Positions 45,696 through 56,657 of a stretch of 64,000 bases of DNA are shown one piece after another. The position numbers and the translations under genes are program-made. The DNA comes from Silene latifolia (Eukaryota > Streptophyta > Magnoliopsida > Caryophyllales > Caryophyllaceae), in NCBI RefSeq assembly GCF_048544455.1, contig NC_133537.1, positions 17,421,541 to 17,485,540 of the forward strand. Reading direction: 5' to 3'. Position 1 is the first letter of the stretch. The number at the start of each line of letters is the position of its first letter. The notes beneath the pieces were generated by a model. That model did not search any database, had not been told where the DNA came from, and worked only from the letters and a program-made list of their open reading frames with translations.

Positions 45696-48026
45696 ACACC
45701 GCTTGCTATATTCATAATCGAGTCATGATAAGAAGCATAATCAATAAAACACCCTATGAAATTTTACGTGGTAGAAAACCCAATATCTCATATTTTAGAT
45801 GCTTTGGGAGCAAATGCTTTATTCACAACAATGGTAAAGACAACTTGGGTAAATTTGATCCACGTAGTGATGAAGCGGTTTTTATTGGCTATTCCGACCA
45901 TAGCAAGGCCTATAAAGTTTATAACAAACGAACCATGATAATTGAAGAAAGTGTCCATGTCATATTTGATGAATCTAGCATTCTTGGACAGGTACAAAAC
46001 AACGGAGAAGATGATGAAGATGACGAATTTGTGATAGGTCTTGTGAGAAAAGACTTTGTGTTTGAGGATGAGGAGGTTTCAATCAATGACGTTAGGCAAC
46101 AGTCACAGACACTGTTGCCTTCTGGTGAAAGCAGCAATCCAGGGGGAACAAACGGAGACACTGTTGTCCCTGATTCCACACCCCATTCAGCAACGGTTCA
46201 CACGACTGTTGCCTCCACTTCCGTAATCGTAATGAGTCCCGCATACACCGTCGCCTTAGAAGAATCCTCAAACACCAATCCAAAGTGCCTGCCTCTAATC
46301 AGACAACGATCACGGAGAGACTGTTGCCTTCGAGGGGAACAAAGCGCCTTTGTTCCTAAAAAATGGAAACATCAAAGCTCTCATCCACTCTCGAATCTCA
46401 CTAGTGACTTGAAATCCGGTATTAAGACAAGGGCCTCTCTCAACAACTTTGCATCTCTTGATGAATTTTGCGCCCATAGCGTATTTCTCTCTCAAATCGA
46501 GCCGGCCAATATTACAATTGCATTAACCGATGCCGATTGGATGCTAGCTATGCAAGATGAGCTCAATCAATTTAAAAGAAATGAGGTATGGCATCTTGTC
46601 CCTAGACCATCTAATCGTACCGTCATTGGTACTAGATGGGTCTTTCGCAATAAGCTTGATGATTCCGGTGAAATCGTAAGGAATAAAGCTAGACTAGTGG
46701 TGCAAGGTTACAACCAACAAGAAGGAATTGATTACGATGAAACTTATGCACCGGTAGCTAGGCTTGAGGCCATACGATTATTGATAGCTTTTGCGGCTCA
46801 CAAAGGCATCAAGCTTTTCCAAATGGATGTCAAAACCGCCTTTTTAAATGGATATTTGGAAGAGGATGTCTTTGTAGAGCAACCACCGGGCTTTTTAGAC
46901 AATGATTTTCCTAAACATGTTTTCAAATTAGACAAAGCTCTTTATGGTTTAAAACAAGCACCAAGGTGTTGGTATGATAGATTGTCTAAATTTCTCATTG
47001 AAAATGGTTTTAGAAGAGGTTCAATTGACAAAACATTGTTTCTAATGCAACAGTCCAGTGAACTGTTGGTTGTCCAAGTATATGTCGATGACATCATATT
47101 TGGAGCAACAAATGAAATTCTTTATACTTATTTTTCGGAACTAATGAAATCGGAATTTGAAATGAGTATGATGGGTAAGTTAGGATTTTTTCTTGGGCTC
47201 CAAATCAAGCAATCCAAAGATGGAATCATGATCCATCAACAAAAGTACATTAAAGAGATGCTTAAAAAATTTGGGATGACTAACGGCAACCCTCATTCCA
47301 CACCTATGGTATCTAAGTCCAAATTGGACAAAGATGAGAAAGGTAAGAGCATTAGCGAAAAGGTGTATCGAGGTATGATTGGATCGCTTCTCTATTTGAT
47401 CGCAAGTCGTCCCGACATTCTTTTTAGTGTTTGTTTATGTGCTAGATTCCAATCAAATCCGAAAGAATCTCACTTTAAAGCCGTTAAACGCATTCTTCGA
47501 TATTTGATTGGAACACAAGATCTTTATTTGTGGTACCCCTTACATTGTCCCTTTGATCTTATAGGATATTCCGACGCGGACTATGCGGGTTGTAGCGTCG
47601 ATCGAAAGAGTACATCCGGAATTGCAACATTTTTGGGTCCGTGCTTAATCTCATGGGGCTCAAAGAAACAAAACACGGTTGCTCTTTCAACGGCCGAAAG
47701 TGAATACGTTAGTGCCGCTCATTGTTGCTCACAACTTCTATGGGTAAAACAACAACTTCTCGACTTTGGTATTATTTATGACTCCGTTCCCATTTTATGT
47801 GATAATACGAGTGCGATAAATATATCAAAAAATCCTATTCAACATTCTAAGACCAAGCACATTGAAATCCGTCACCATTTTATTCGTGATCACGTAGAAA
47901 AAGGACATGTTGAACTTATTTTTTGCAAAAACCGAAGATCAAATTGCCGACATATTTACTAAACCACTTGCAAGAGAACAATTTGAGAAACTTCGGTTAC
48001 AAATTGGCTTGATTAATTGCATGTAA
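45695..48026 (+). pseudogene. Copia pol: integrase end, reverse transcriptase, RNase H (SIRE-like)
   Basis: The frame opens in integrase (TACYIHNRV, first ATG at 45725) and runs 745 residues to 47962. Integrase C-terminal words ([21 protein letters not shown]) are followed by a variable linker (about residues 90-240, with four GCAAC/GTTGC motif pairs), reverse transcriptase ([16 protein letters not shown] near 365, [24 protein letters not shown] near 452) and RNase H ([17 protein letters not shown] near 655, [11 protein letters not shown]). One extra T in a T run near 47920 shifts the frame; the last 30 or so residues are in the other frame to a TAA at 48024. The missing N-terminal half, not point decay, is the main defect. 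Confidence 0.92.
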
Positions 48027-48369
48027 TTTTTATATGAATTAAACTAATCCCTCACATGATTGACTAAAACGGGTTTGCTATCCTTCATTCTAGTCTATCC
48101 ATTCCATGTTATGTCCTTAATCGATAAATCGTCTTTGTCTTAATGATCACTCAACCGGACGTCTATACTTATGTTTATACTGTGCACCACCGAATTGATT
48201 AAGGCCTCAACTACTCTCTTTATGACACCTAACCTACAACTACCCCACTTAATATCACCATCTACCCTCCGTCCTTATCCAAACCCAAAAGCCTAAAGAA
48301 ATCCAACAGCCATCTTAAATTAACCAACCATACCCTCTCACCTCATTATTCACCTACCCTTGTTTTCCC
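48027..48369 (+). other. Spacer between pol and env-like ORF
   Basis: About 340 bp, no gene. SIRE-type elements have such a spacer; whether the downstream ORF is reached by splicing or read-through cannot be told here. Confidence 0.5.
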
Positions 48370-50163
48370 ATGGTCAAAACTTCTTTCAACACAAAAATCC
48401 CGTCTCCATCACCCACAATGTCCCAAACGTCATCCTCTCATGACACTCTTGTCAACCCCACCTCCAAGTCTAAAGTATCTTATGCCTTCCCCACTAATCC
48501 CTCACCAGAAACCGTCCAAGAAATACCACCTTTGCAACCAACTTCAAACCCAACTCCATCCTCATCCGTAACAAGGAAACGAACCCGATCTGGGTCAAAG
48601 AAATCATCCTCGAGTGCTTCCTCAGAACCCATCCACATCCATATCGAAGACACTACCGATGATACCGGTGGCTCTAAACCTACTCGGAAATCGCCACTCA
48701 AAAAGGGAAAATCCGCCTCCAAATTATCGGATATACTCGAAGAGGAGACCGAGTTTGATGAAAATGAGCAAGGGGAAGATGATGATGTTGACAAATCTGA
48801 CGGAAGTGAGGAAAATCATTCTCATGCAAATGAGAACTCTAACTCCGGTGAAAAAGTTGAAGAGACTATTGAAAAGGAAGAGCATCCGGTCGACAAATCG
48901 GTCGGATCTGAGGAAAACGAGGAGGAACCGGTTCAAAATGAACCACCAAAGAAGAAAGGAAAGAAGAAATCTGCAGTGAGTAAGGGGGAATTTTTATCGA
49001 GTTCGGATGCTGTCACCCTCTCCGGGAAATGGGATCCGTCTACTGTCAAGGATCAAATTGATGCTAACCCGTTACTCACTGATGAAATCAAAAGAACTTG
49101 CGAAAAACTACTTCACAGAGATGCTCTTCAAACACCACGGGTCTACCCGTCTTCGTGGCTCTCTTCCGATCCTGCCCTTTCGGATTTTGAAGCCGCCATT
49201 GTGGCTCAAGGTTGGGAGGATCTTGTTCAATTAGAGGCACCCGTCTTTGCCAGTGAAGTCCTTCAGTTTTTCGCCACTGTCCATGTGCTCTCAAGCTTGA
49301 AAACCCTAACCGCAAAAATTAATGGTAAGTCATTTACTCTTTCCCAAACTCAGTTTGCCAAAATCCTCTCCATTGACAATCATGGATACGACCTTACTCC
49401 TGCCGGAAAAACTTGGCCAGCCTTAGATTATGCCTCCCCCTCCGTAATTGCCAAAACCGTGACCCCCTTTCACCCCAAATGCAAACCCGTTAACCCCAAT
49501 GAACTCCCTGCCCTACCAAAACTCTTGTTCAACCTACTGTGTCGTACCATTTACCCATCTAATGACCGCACAAAACTTACTGTTGCCCAACACTATCTCA
49601 TCTTTCACTTAATGACTCACAAAAAAATCAACCTCCCTAGCCTTTTCTTTAAACGAATTGCCATGATCGAGTCCAAAATTCAAGACCCCAACTACAACAA
49701 CCCCATTCGCCTACCCTATGCCATGTGGATTTCTCTAATTATTCGGTCCAAAGGGTTGCTTGTTAAGGGCAGTGTTGGTTCTCAGGATATGTTTGATGTG
49801 ATGTCGGTCGGAACCTTGGGGAAAATGTTGCTGAAAACTGAGAAGGGAATTTTGGAGGTTGTGAAATCGAAAAAAGGGAAGAAGGATGTCGAAAAACACT
49901 CGGGAAAGGAGGGTGATGTGTCCGGAGTTACGGGTTGGTCCTCGGTTCTTGATACCTTGGCTCGGGTTAGGGAAGATGTTGCGTGTCTTCCGGGTCTGAA
50001 AAAGGATGTGGAAATCATCGTCTACTCTCGATTACCTCAAAGGTGAGGTTGCTATCATCTCTGCTCTACTTCAAGAAAAATCTGAGGATGGTGATGCAGG
50101 AACTGTCGACGGCTCGGACGATGATGATGATGATCTGGATGGGCTCCTTGTTTCGACCCACTA
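48370..50163 (+). pseudogene. Env-like / 'putative plant transposon protein' ORF of the SIRE-like element
   Basis: 558 residues from the ATG at 48370 to 50046. Residues 1-210 are low-complexity: Ser/Pro/Thr-rich, then acidic with a Lys-rich end. Residues about 215-480 are a folded-looking region (LSGKWDPSTVKDQI, LSSLKTLTAKING, LPALPKLLFNLLCRTIYPS, LFFKRIAMIESKI) that resembles the domain found in plant retroelement extra ORFs. There is no clear signal peptide or membrane helix, so a viral envelope role is doubtful. A one-base shift near 50025 breaks the end; the other frame goes on to a TAA near 50163 with an Asp run. Confidence 0.7.
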
Positions 50164-50643
50164 AACCCATATTATCTCCTATAAAATCAGCCTAACCATT
50201 TTGTTTGCCACCCTTGCCCCTACCCCGCTTTTATCTATTTTGGTGGTGTACTCTTTAAACTATGCATTAGCCGTACCGAACTTGCTGTTTAAACTATGTT
50301 TGAACCTTGTTAAATGTTGACCTTGTCATTTTGTTGCAAATTTGGTTGTCTTTTGTGCGACGTAACATGCATGTTTATTTACGTGTCCAAGGGTTAGTAT
50401 TTCTTTGTTTGATGATGTCAAGAGGGGGAAAAGGGAAATTCATGTTCTTATTACTTGTTAGTTAGTTAATCTCTTGTCTTGTGGTAGGATAAATTTGACA
50501 GTAACCTTGATCTAGGATTTGTGACCTTATAAGTTTAGCCCACTAATTCTACATTCATGATTATTGTTGGACTAACCATTTGAGGGGGAATTTCTTTTGG
50601 AACATTAATTTTATTAAGGCCTGTCATCATCAAAGGGGGAATT
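50164..50643 (+). other. 3' untranslated region with polypurine tract
   Basis: No gene. GAGGGGGAA (50582-50590) and AAAGGGGGAATT (50632-50643) are purine tracts; the last one abuts the 3' LTR and is the likely plus-strand primer. Confidence 0.7.
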
Positions 50644-52101
50644 TGTTAGAACGCTTTTTGTTGATGATGACAAACCTACTCTAATCTTGCCTTAAGATGT
50701 TTTATTTCAGAATTTAGTCCAATCTCCGAATCAAGAGATTATCAAGTGATTATGGTCAAAACGTGTTGAACAAGCAACCCAAGAATTGTGTCGTAATAGA
50801 GAGTCACCTAATGTAAAGGTAAAAGAATGTGGTACTAAGGCAACAGTAAGCAGGACTGTTGTTGAACAACAGTCTGCTTGCTAAGGCAACAGTCTGCCAG
50901 ACCGTTGCTTCAACTCGTGTCACTTGGAAGAAGTCTTCATTTTCGAAATGTTCATATTTCGAAAATAAAAACTTCTATTTTGAAATACACATTTCTGATA
51001 TTTGAATCTTGTAAAAGGTTATTGTTTAAGAAAAGGATATTCTATTGGCATCTTTTAAAAGGTCTTAACTCAAAATGGCAATAATTTTTATGTTGGCTTT
51101 TAGAAAGAAGAACTTGTTTCTTTCCAAATTTGTTTCTCTAAAATGTCCTCACTTGATTGTCCATCTTACCTTGACTGATTTTCAAAAGCCCCTTCAAGAT
51201 AGTAACAAAGCTCCTTTTCTCCTTTAACCTTTGGAAGAATGCTCTATTTTGTGCTAACTTGGGCAAGTCAAAATTATTTGTTTTCTACCTCTTGTCTTGA
51301 CTTCTAAACCCTAGTTTGCTTCCCTATAAAAGGAGCACTCTTCTCCTTAATTTTCTTAAGACTTTTTCCAGAGAATTTTCAAAGTGTTTTGCAAACTTGT
51401 TTTTAAGAACTCAAAGCTTTTTACTTCATTTGCAAAATATTTCTAAGTCTTCCAGTGGCAACAGTCTTCACTACCGTTGCCTTAAGTATTACATTCTCTT
51501 GCCTAGAATCGATTGATCTATAAGTTGTCCTTATCAATTCTTTCATAGAATCAGTTTAAGGAAACTTGATCTTTGTAATCATTCTGTAAGAGTCTTAAGT
51601 TTCTAGACGGAGTAGTCTTGAGACTTGTGTCGCAACCGGAGTAGGTTGTTGGTCCTTTTATTTGTAAGTGTCTAAGTAGTCGGAGTAGATCACTTAAACT
51701 TATTAATAAAAGAAGATTGGATGTAGGCCTTTAGGAGTTGGCCGAACCAATTCAAAAGCATCGTGTTAATCTTTGTTATTTTAATTTCCGCTGCATTTTC
51801 ATTACTCGATTGTTAATCCTCGTTTTATTTAACAACGATCGATATCTTTGTTGCTTTTGGTCGATAGCCTTCTCTCATTAGCTAAGACATACAAGCAACG
51901 GTCGGATCAACCGTTGCCTTACTGCAATCTTCTTAAACATCGTGATACACTCTTAATGAATCAATATTACTTGATGTATCCATTTGTTCTTCATATTATC
52001 AACCAACTTGCTTTAATTCAATAAAGACTAAGTTGAAATTTTTAAAATAGTACCTAATTCACCCCCTCCCCCTCTTAGGTACTTGAATCCTAAACTCTTC
52101 A
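50644..52101 (+). repeat. 3' LTR of the SIRE-like copia
   Basis: 1458 bp, TGTTAGAACG to AAACTCTTCA, with TATA (CTATAAAAGG) near 51324 and the CACCCCCTCCCCCTC block near 52060 typical of SIRE-type LTR ends. Followed by CCATC. Confidence 0.95.
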
Positions 52102-53059
52102 CCATCCTTGGAACTACCGTGAGTCAAGGGTGACGAAGGTGGTGGCCAGATGTGGTGTGGTGTCGCGTGTGGTGGTGTGTGAGGGAAGTTGCGTTGGGTT
52201 GTTGCGTGAACGTTGTTGTTGTTGATGTGAAGAGTTGGGTTTCTAGGGCACGGTGGTATGGTCGTGGTTGGTGGTGGTGGTCTGTAGTTGTGGTTGTCTG
52301 TGGTAGTGGTGCTGGTCGTGAATAGTGTTGTAAACTATAAGTTGTATCAGTTGCGTCGGTTTCGTATGTTGTTGTTGCGGGGTTAGGGTAGGCGTTTATG
52401 AGGGGCTCGTGAGAAGGTTGGTCGTGTTGGTCTGAGCTGGTGGTGCCGTGGAAGGTGGGTGAGTGTGGCGGCTGGTTAGGTGTTGGTTGGGTGGTGGTTA
52501 GGAGTCGGGATTTTGGGGTTTTTTTTTGTGTGTGTTGTCGTGGGTGAGGGGATGCGCTTGGTGTGGGTTTTTGTAAGGGTTGTTTTACACGTGGCCCTTA
52601 GACATTATTATATTGTAGGTGTTGTTAGACGGGGTTTTGGTGAACATGGTTTGGTTGATGGTCGGGTTTAGTTTTAGTTTGAGATGGGTTTATAAATATT
52701 AATTTATGTAATAATATAAATATAATGATTAATGAATAAGTAGTTATATAAATAGTAAATTGCTTTATAATTAATTTAACTATTTTATATAATTAGATTT
52801 GTTAGTAATTCTATATGATTATTATAATTGCTAGGTGACGGTTTTAGTGAGGAATTCTATTGACTGCTCGGATTGCTTTAATTGGATTTGTTTATCAGAT
52901 AGGAATATCTTACTCAACCTTGTGTTATATTCTTGAATGTCCGAGCTATGTTTTATAAAGAATTGTGGCTAAGCGTATTATATTAAATGTTGTGATGGAT
53001 ATCACTGTTATTTATACCGTTGCGAATATTATTGATAAGTCGTACGAGTATTGTGATGA
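52102..53059. other. GT-rich LTR U5 region, no gene
   Basis: Continuation of the gypsy LTR after the SIRE-like insertion. GGTGG and GTTGTG words dominate to 52670, then AT-rich DNA. Short frames here lack any domain. Confidence 0.5.
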
Positions 53060-53240
53060 GTTGTGCATAGCATGAGAGATGCTACCGCCAGTTGTGCATA
53101 GCAAGAGAGTCGCTACTGCCAGTTGTGCATAGTACGGAGGGTACTACTGCCAGTTGAGCATGGCATGAGAGTACCACTGCTAGTTACACAGTTGAGCATG
53201 GTACAAAAGTACTACTGCCAGTTATATAGTTGAGCATAGC
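53060..53240. repeat. Tandem repeat, six units of 31-38 bp
   Basis: Units start GTTGTGCATAG or GTTGAGCATGG and end CTACTGCCA or close to it. The first three are 31 bp; two later units gained an extra AGTTACACA or AGTTATATA tail. The sixth is partial. Confidence 0.9.
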
Positions 53241-53259
53241 ACGGTGTTAAGAGAGTTGT

Positions 53260-54692
53260 TGATAGGCTAGCGCACACCTATGCAAAAATAAATACCCTAG
53301 ACACAAATGAATGTAGTACGTTGGGGTCGAATCCGTAGAGAGACGGTAGTTGTTAATTAGTTGTTATGGAGTAAATTTTATCTTGAGGTCGGTTATCGTA
53401 TGATTGATTGGTTGGATAATGGAAGAAAACAATAATGATAAAGAAATAGTTTAGGGAGGTCGGGTCACACATGCATATTATGTAAATGCTCAAATTAAAC
53501 AAAGGAGTTGATAAATCGTTAATTGTTTGGGCTTAAAGACACCCACCTCACGATATTAGTGTCAACCATAGACCGGGTCCTAGAGAAACTCTCGTTTATG
53601 ACTAGGTCGTCCTACTACACATGCTTAGTCTAATCTGATTTCGTGCCTCTCGACTTATAGAACGAATTAACAAATTTAATCTAAGATAGTGATCAAATAT
53701 CAAAGACTAACAAAACAATGCAAACATGTGAAAGAAACAATAAAACAATATTATAACATCCTAGTTCAACCATTGCAAGAAGTACTTATGCATGGGTTCC
53801 CTTATTCCCTAGACAATTGAATTACTTATGCATAATGAAAACTAATCTAATAACATATGAAATGATAAAGATAAACATACTAACTAGTGATGTGAATGGC
53901 AAATGAATAACAAAACAATACTGGAAATAAGATTATCTTAACAACTGGGAATGGAGTTGGAAATGAAGAACAAGATAGAACAAATGGAAATAACTTGAAA
54001 TGTAAATTGTATATAACTTGAATAAAATTGTTTATAACATAATGGAAATGTTAAAGGGAAATCTAATTTAACCTAAACTAAGAACTGAAATGAGAGTATA
54101 AAAGTGGTGTAGGAAGTGTAAGAGAGATGCCCCAAGAGTGTCGACCAAAGCTTCTATTTATAATGGAACAAGGAAGTAATGTTCGGGCATAGAGGGGGCT
54201 AACCCCGATCGGAGACACCACACCTCGATCGGGGTCGTGATGTTTCCAGTTTTTCCTCTTTAATCCATGATTAATTAGCACAAGAATCCAATGTTGATTT
54301 TTAATGCCTTGTTTAATCACAGCTCTTCAATTGGCATCCTAAGTTTCACTAAGCATCCAAAGTTTCCACCTTAGTTGGACTTCAAATCTTGGGCTTGACT
54401 TTGCATAAGACTTTATTTTGCATTTCCATTTTAATCCATATCTTTATGCATGCAAATCCATGTAACACTTCAATGTTGGTCCAACTCATGCTCCACACTT
54501 AGCCTTGTATACTAGCTCTTACAAATTTGTTAGAAATAAACTCCTAAGAGCTCGAATTTTTACAAAATGTGACAAACCATGCAAAGACAACTAGAATACA
54601 ATATTAGCTCATAAAACCACTAGATTAGTGCAAATGACATATATATTAGAGCTAAAGTAGGGGGTCAAAATATATATAAAATGGACTTATCA
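53260..54692 (-). repeat. 3' LTR of a minus-strand Tat-like gypsy element
   Basis: On the minus strand it starts TGATAAGTCC after the purine tract TTGGGGGAGTT (54693 onward) and ends CTAGCCTATCA at 53260; length 1433 bp. The TATA box is at about 54162-54155 (TATAAATA, minus strand). Two CGATCG palindromes (54206 and 54226) lie just upstream of it. The start is of the same type as that of the Tat-like element at 10775, but the body differs. Confidence 0.75.
54203..54234. repeat. Two CGATCG palindromes with GC flanks
   Basis: CCCCGATCGG (54203) and CTCGATCGGGG (54224), cores 20 bp apart, placed 45-70 bp upstream of the minus-strand TATA box. Flanks differ from the CTCGATCGAG type but the core and spacing agree. 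Confidence 0.75.
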
Positions 54693-55605
54693 AACTCCCC
54701 CAACCTAAACCCTTGCTTGTCCTTAAGCAAGCACACAATACAATATATGATAAGGACAAGAGTACGAGCAACACTTATCACATCCAAATGCAATTTCCGT
54801 CAAGTAACTTTAGAGCACAATGAATCAAATCCCGAAACAACATGGGCATAGGGAAATTGCAACAACATGGATGCGATTTATATGACGGCGTAGCATGAAT
54901 GACTTCAAATGGACGTTTCGACTCTTGCATGATATTATTGACATCGGACTCCTCACGGGAAAAACACTCACACTCATATTATGAATAAGGCAATTTATAT
55001 GTGAATGTGACACTCTCCTATCTACGACTCAAGAGAATGCGCCCGCAATCTAGTATGGTAGACATTCCAAATCAACAAGACAATGCTAACAAGAATGTAC
55101 AAATAGAAGCCAAGAGAAGAGATAAAAGAGGCTAGGGGTCATGGTTAAAAAGTGGACAAACGAGTTTGGATATGTGGAGTTTAAGGTCAAGCTAATCAAC
55201 CATCCAAACGAGCAAAGAGTGCTTAAACAACCCAATACCGATCTTATAACAATAACCCATTGAACCAAAGCAGCATATGGCCCAAATTAAAACTTTTACA
55301 ACACAAAATGAACTTCCCAACTCAATTTCTTCGTAAACTATGGAATATCAATCATCTTTTCCTTTCTCTTTTTCATCGAAACTTTCCATTTCATTTCTTT
55401 TCTTTTCATCTTTCTTTCTTTACTTCATTTTTTTCCAATTCATTTTTTTCTTCTTCCTTTATCACTTTTATTTCACAACACAACAGGAATGAGTGATTCT
55501 GTCAACATCATCAACCTCAGAAAAGCACTCTAAACTCACCAAGATGGTTACTAGCTCAACAAGGTAGGCAATTTGAAATATAGCTAGAAACAAATATTTT
55601 ATAGC
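54693..55605 (-). other. 3' internal region of the minus-strand Tat-like element
   Basis: Starts with the polypurine tract (CTTGCTTAAGGACAAGC region on the minus strand). No ORF with a domain. A T/C-rich stretch (55340-55480) is the mirror of the purine tract seen at 24214-24340 in the other Tat-like element. Confidence 0.55.
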
Positions 55606-56256
55606 TGTTAGGCCTGGAAATCCGCAGATATTTAAGGATGCTATTCCAGCCTGGCCTGACCATCAGGGTGCCAGGACGTCAAGCCACCAAGGTACAAGAA
55701 GAATGGTGCCAGCCATGGAGAGGACAACGGTCAAAATATAAGGACAATATTTGACCAATCTAATGACTATATTATTGATAATATTCAGACAATAATTGGA
55801 GCATTAATGGAGAAGATTTGGTAATAAAGGACGACAATTAAGGGAGTAATAATACGCATTAAATCGAGCAATTAAGGTGGAATATTCAGCATTGATAAGG
55901 AAGATCCAGCAGCCGTTCAACATGGACTATATAAGGAAGCACTTGAAGATTATTTACAACACAATACATACCCTAAGCATATAACATTCTCTCATACAAC
56001 ACTTGAGCTATATTATGATCATTTGTGTCAAACATTCAATATTATAGTAAAATCCTCTCCTGGCTTGGTGCCCGTGATTTTTTCCCATTTAAGGGTTTTC
56101 CACGTACAAATTCCTTGTCTCATTATTGTTAATTCATCCTACTTTACTTTTCTAATATCATACCCTGATCTGCGTATTCACAGATTAATTCGAGCTAGTT
56201 AACCCTGCCTAGACCTACCCTGACCTAATTTCGCTTTGCGCAAAATCCATGGGGCA
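55606..56256 (+). repeat. LTR of gypsy family X, plus orientation
   Basis: Starts TGTTAGGCCTGG; its middle and end match the minus-strand LTR 61358-60581 (shared CTCTCCTGGCTTGGTGCCCG and AAGGGTTTTCC words, and TTGCGCAAAAT near the end). The end is placed near GGGGCA (56256), uncertain. TATA (CTATATAAGG) lies near 55928. It has several CCTGGC/CCTGAC words. Confidence 0.65.
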
Positions 56257-56313
56257 TCTAGCTCTTTAAAATCTTTTTTCCTTATCTTACAAAAACCCAA
56301 ATAACCTAAAAAA

Positions 56314-56657
56314 ATGGCCCAGGCTACCATTGAAGAACAATTGAACGCAACCCTCCAACAAATAGCTGAGTTGGAAAGCTTGAAAGATAAGGTAGCCCAA
56401 ACTGAGGCTGAAATCCTTCAGTTAAGAGAATCTGAGTCAGCTCTGAAATAAAAATTGGAAAAAACCCAAAGAGCAAGCTCTAGATTCCAGCCAGGAACAC
56501 CATTTGCATCAATCATAAAAAACATTGATTTCTCTAGCTTTGGGAATCCGAGTGGCTCTAAATTTATCAATGTTGATGGCGATGGTGAGCCAAACAATAA
56601 CAATGAAAAACCTAATGAATCTGTAGCAAACATCATGATGGCAGTAGTCCAGGAAAT
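56314..56657 (+). pseudogene. Gypsy family X gag start, cut by the Ogre-like insertion
   Basis: An ATG at 56314 opens a frame with a coiled-coil-like N-terminus (Glu/Leu/Gln heptads). A TAA at 56449 interrupts it, and the same frame stays open after that to 56657, where the Ogre-like LTR begins. Only about 115 codons remain. The fold is not recognisable; gag is inferred from position after the LTR. Confidence 0.5.

Larger units (their letters stand above)
44238..52101 (+). mobile_element. SIRE/Maximus-like Ty1/copia with env-like ORF, rearranged; TSD CCATC
   Basis: Flanked by CCATC at 44233-44237 and 52102-52106. The 3' LTR is complete (50644-52101). The 5' LTR is complete only to about 45506; then its last 175 bp plus the primer-binding site are present in inverted order (45507-45695), joined directly to the middle of integrase. 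Gag, protease and the first part of integrase are missing. An env-like ORF follows pol, as in SIRE-type elements. It cannot move on its own. Confidence 0.92.

Noticed and set aside
48480..48936. Minus-strand Ser-rich frames
   Set aside because: Shadows of the acidic region of the env-like ORF.
48370..50046. The env-like ORF as a true envelope protein
   Set aside because: No signal peptide, membrane helix or cleavage site visible; kept as an extra ORF of unknown role.
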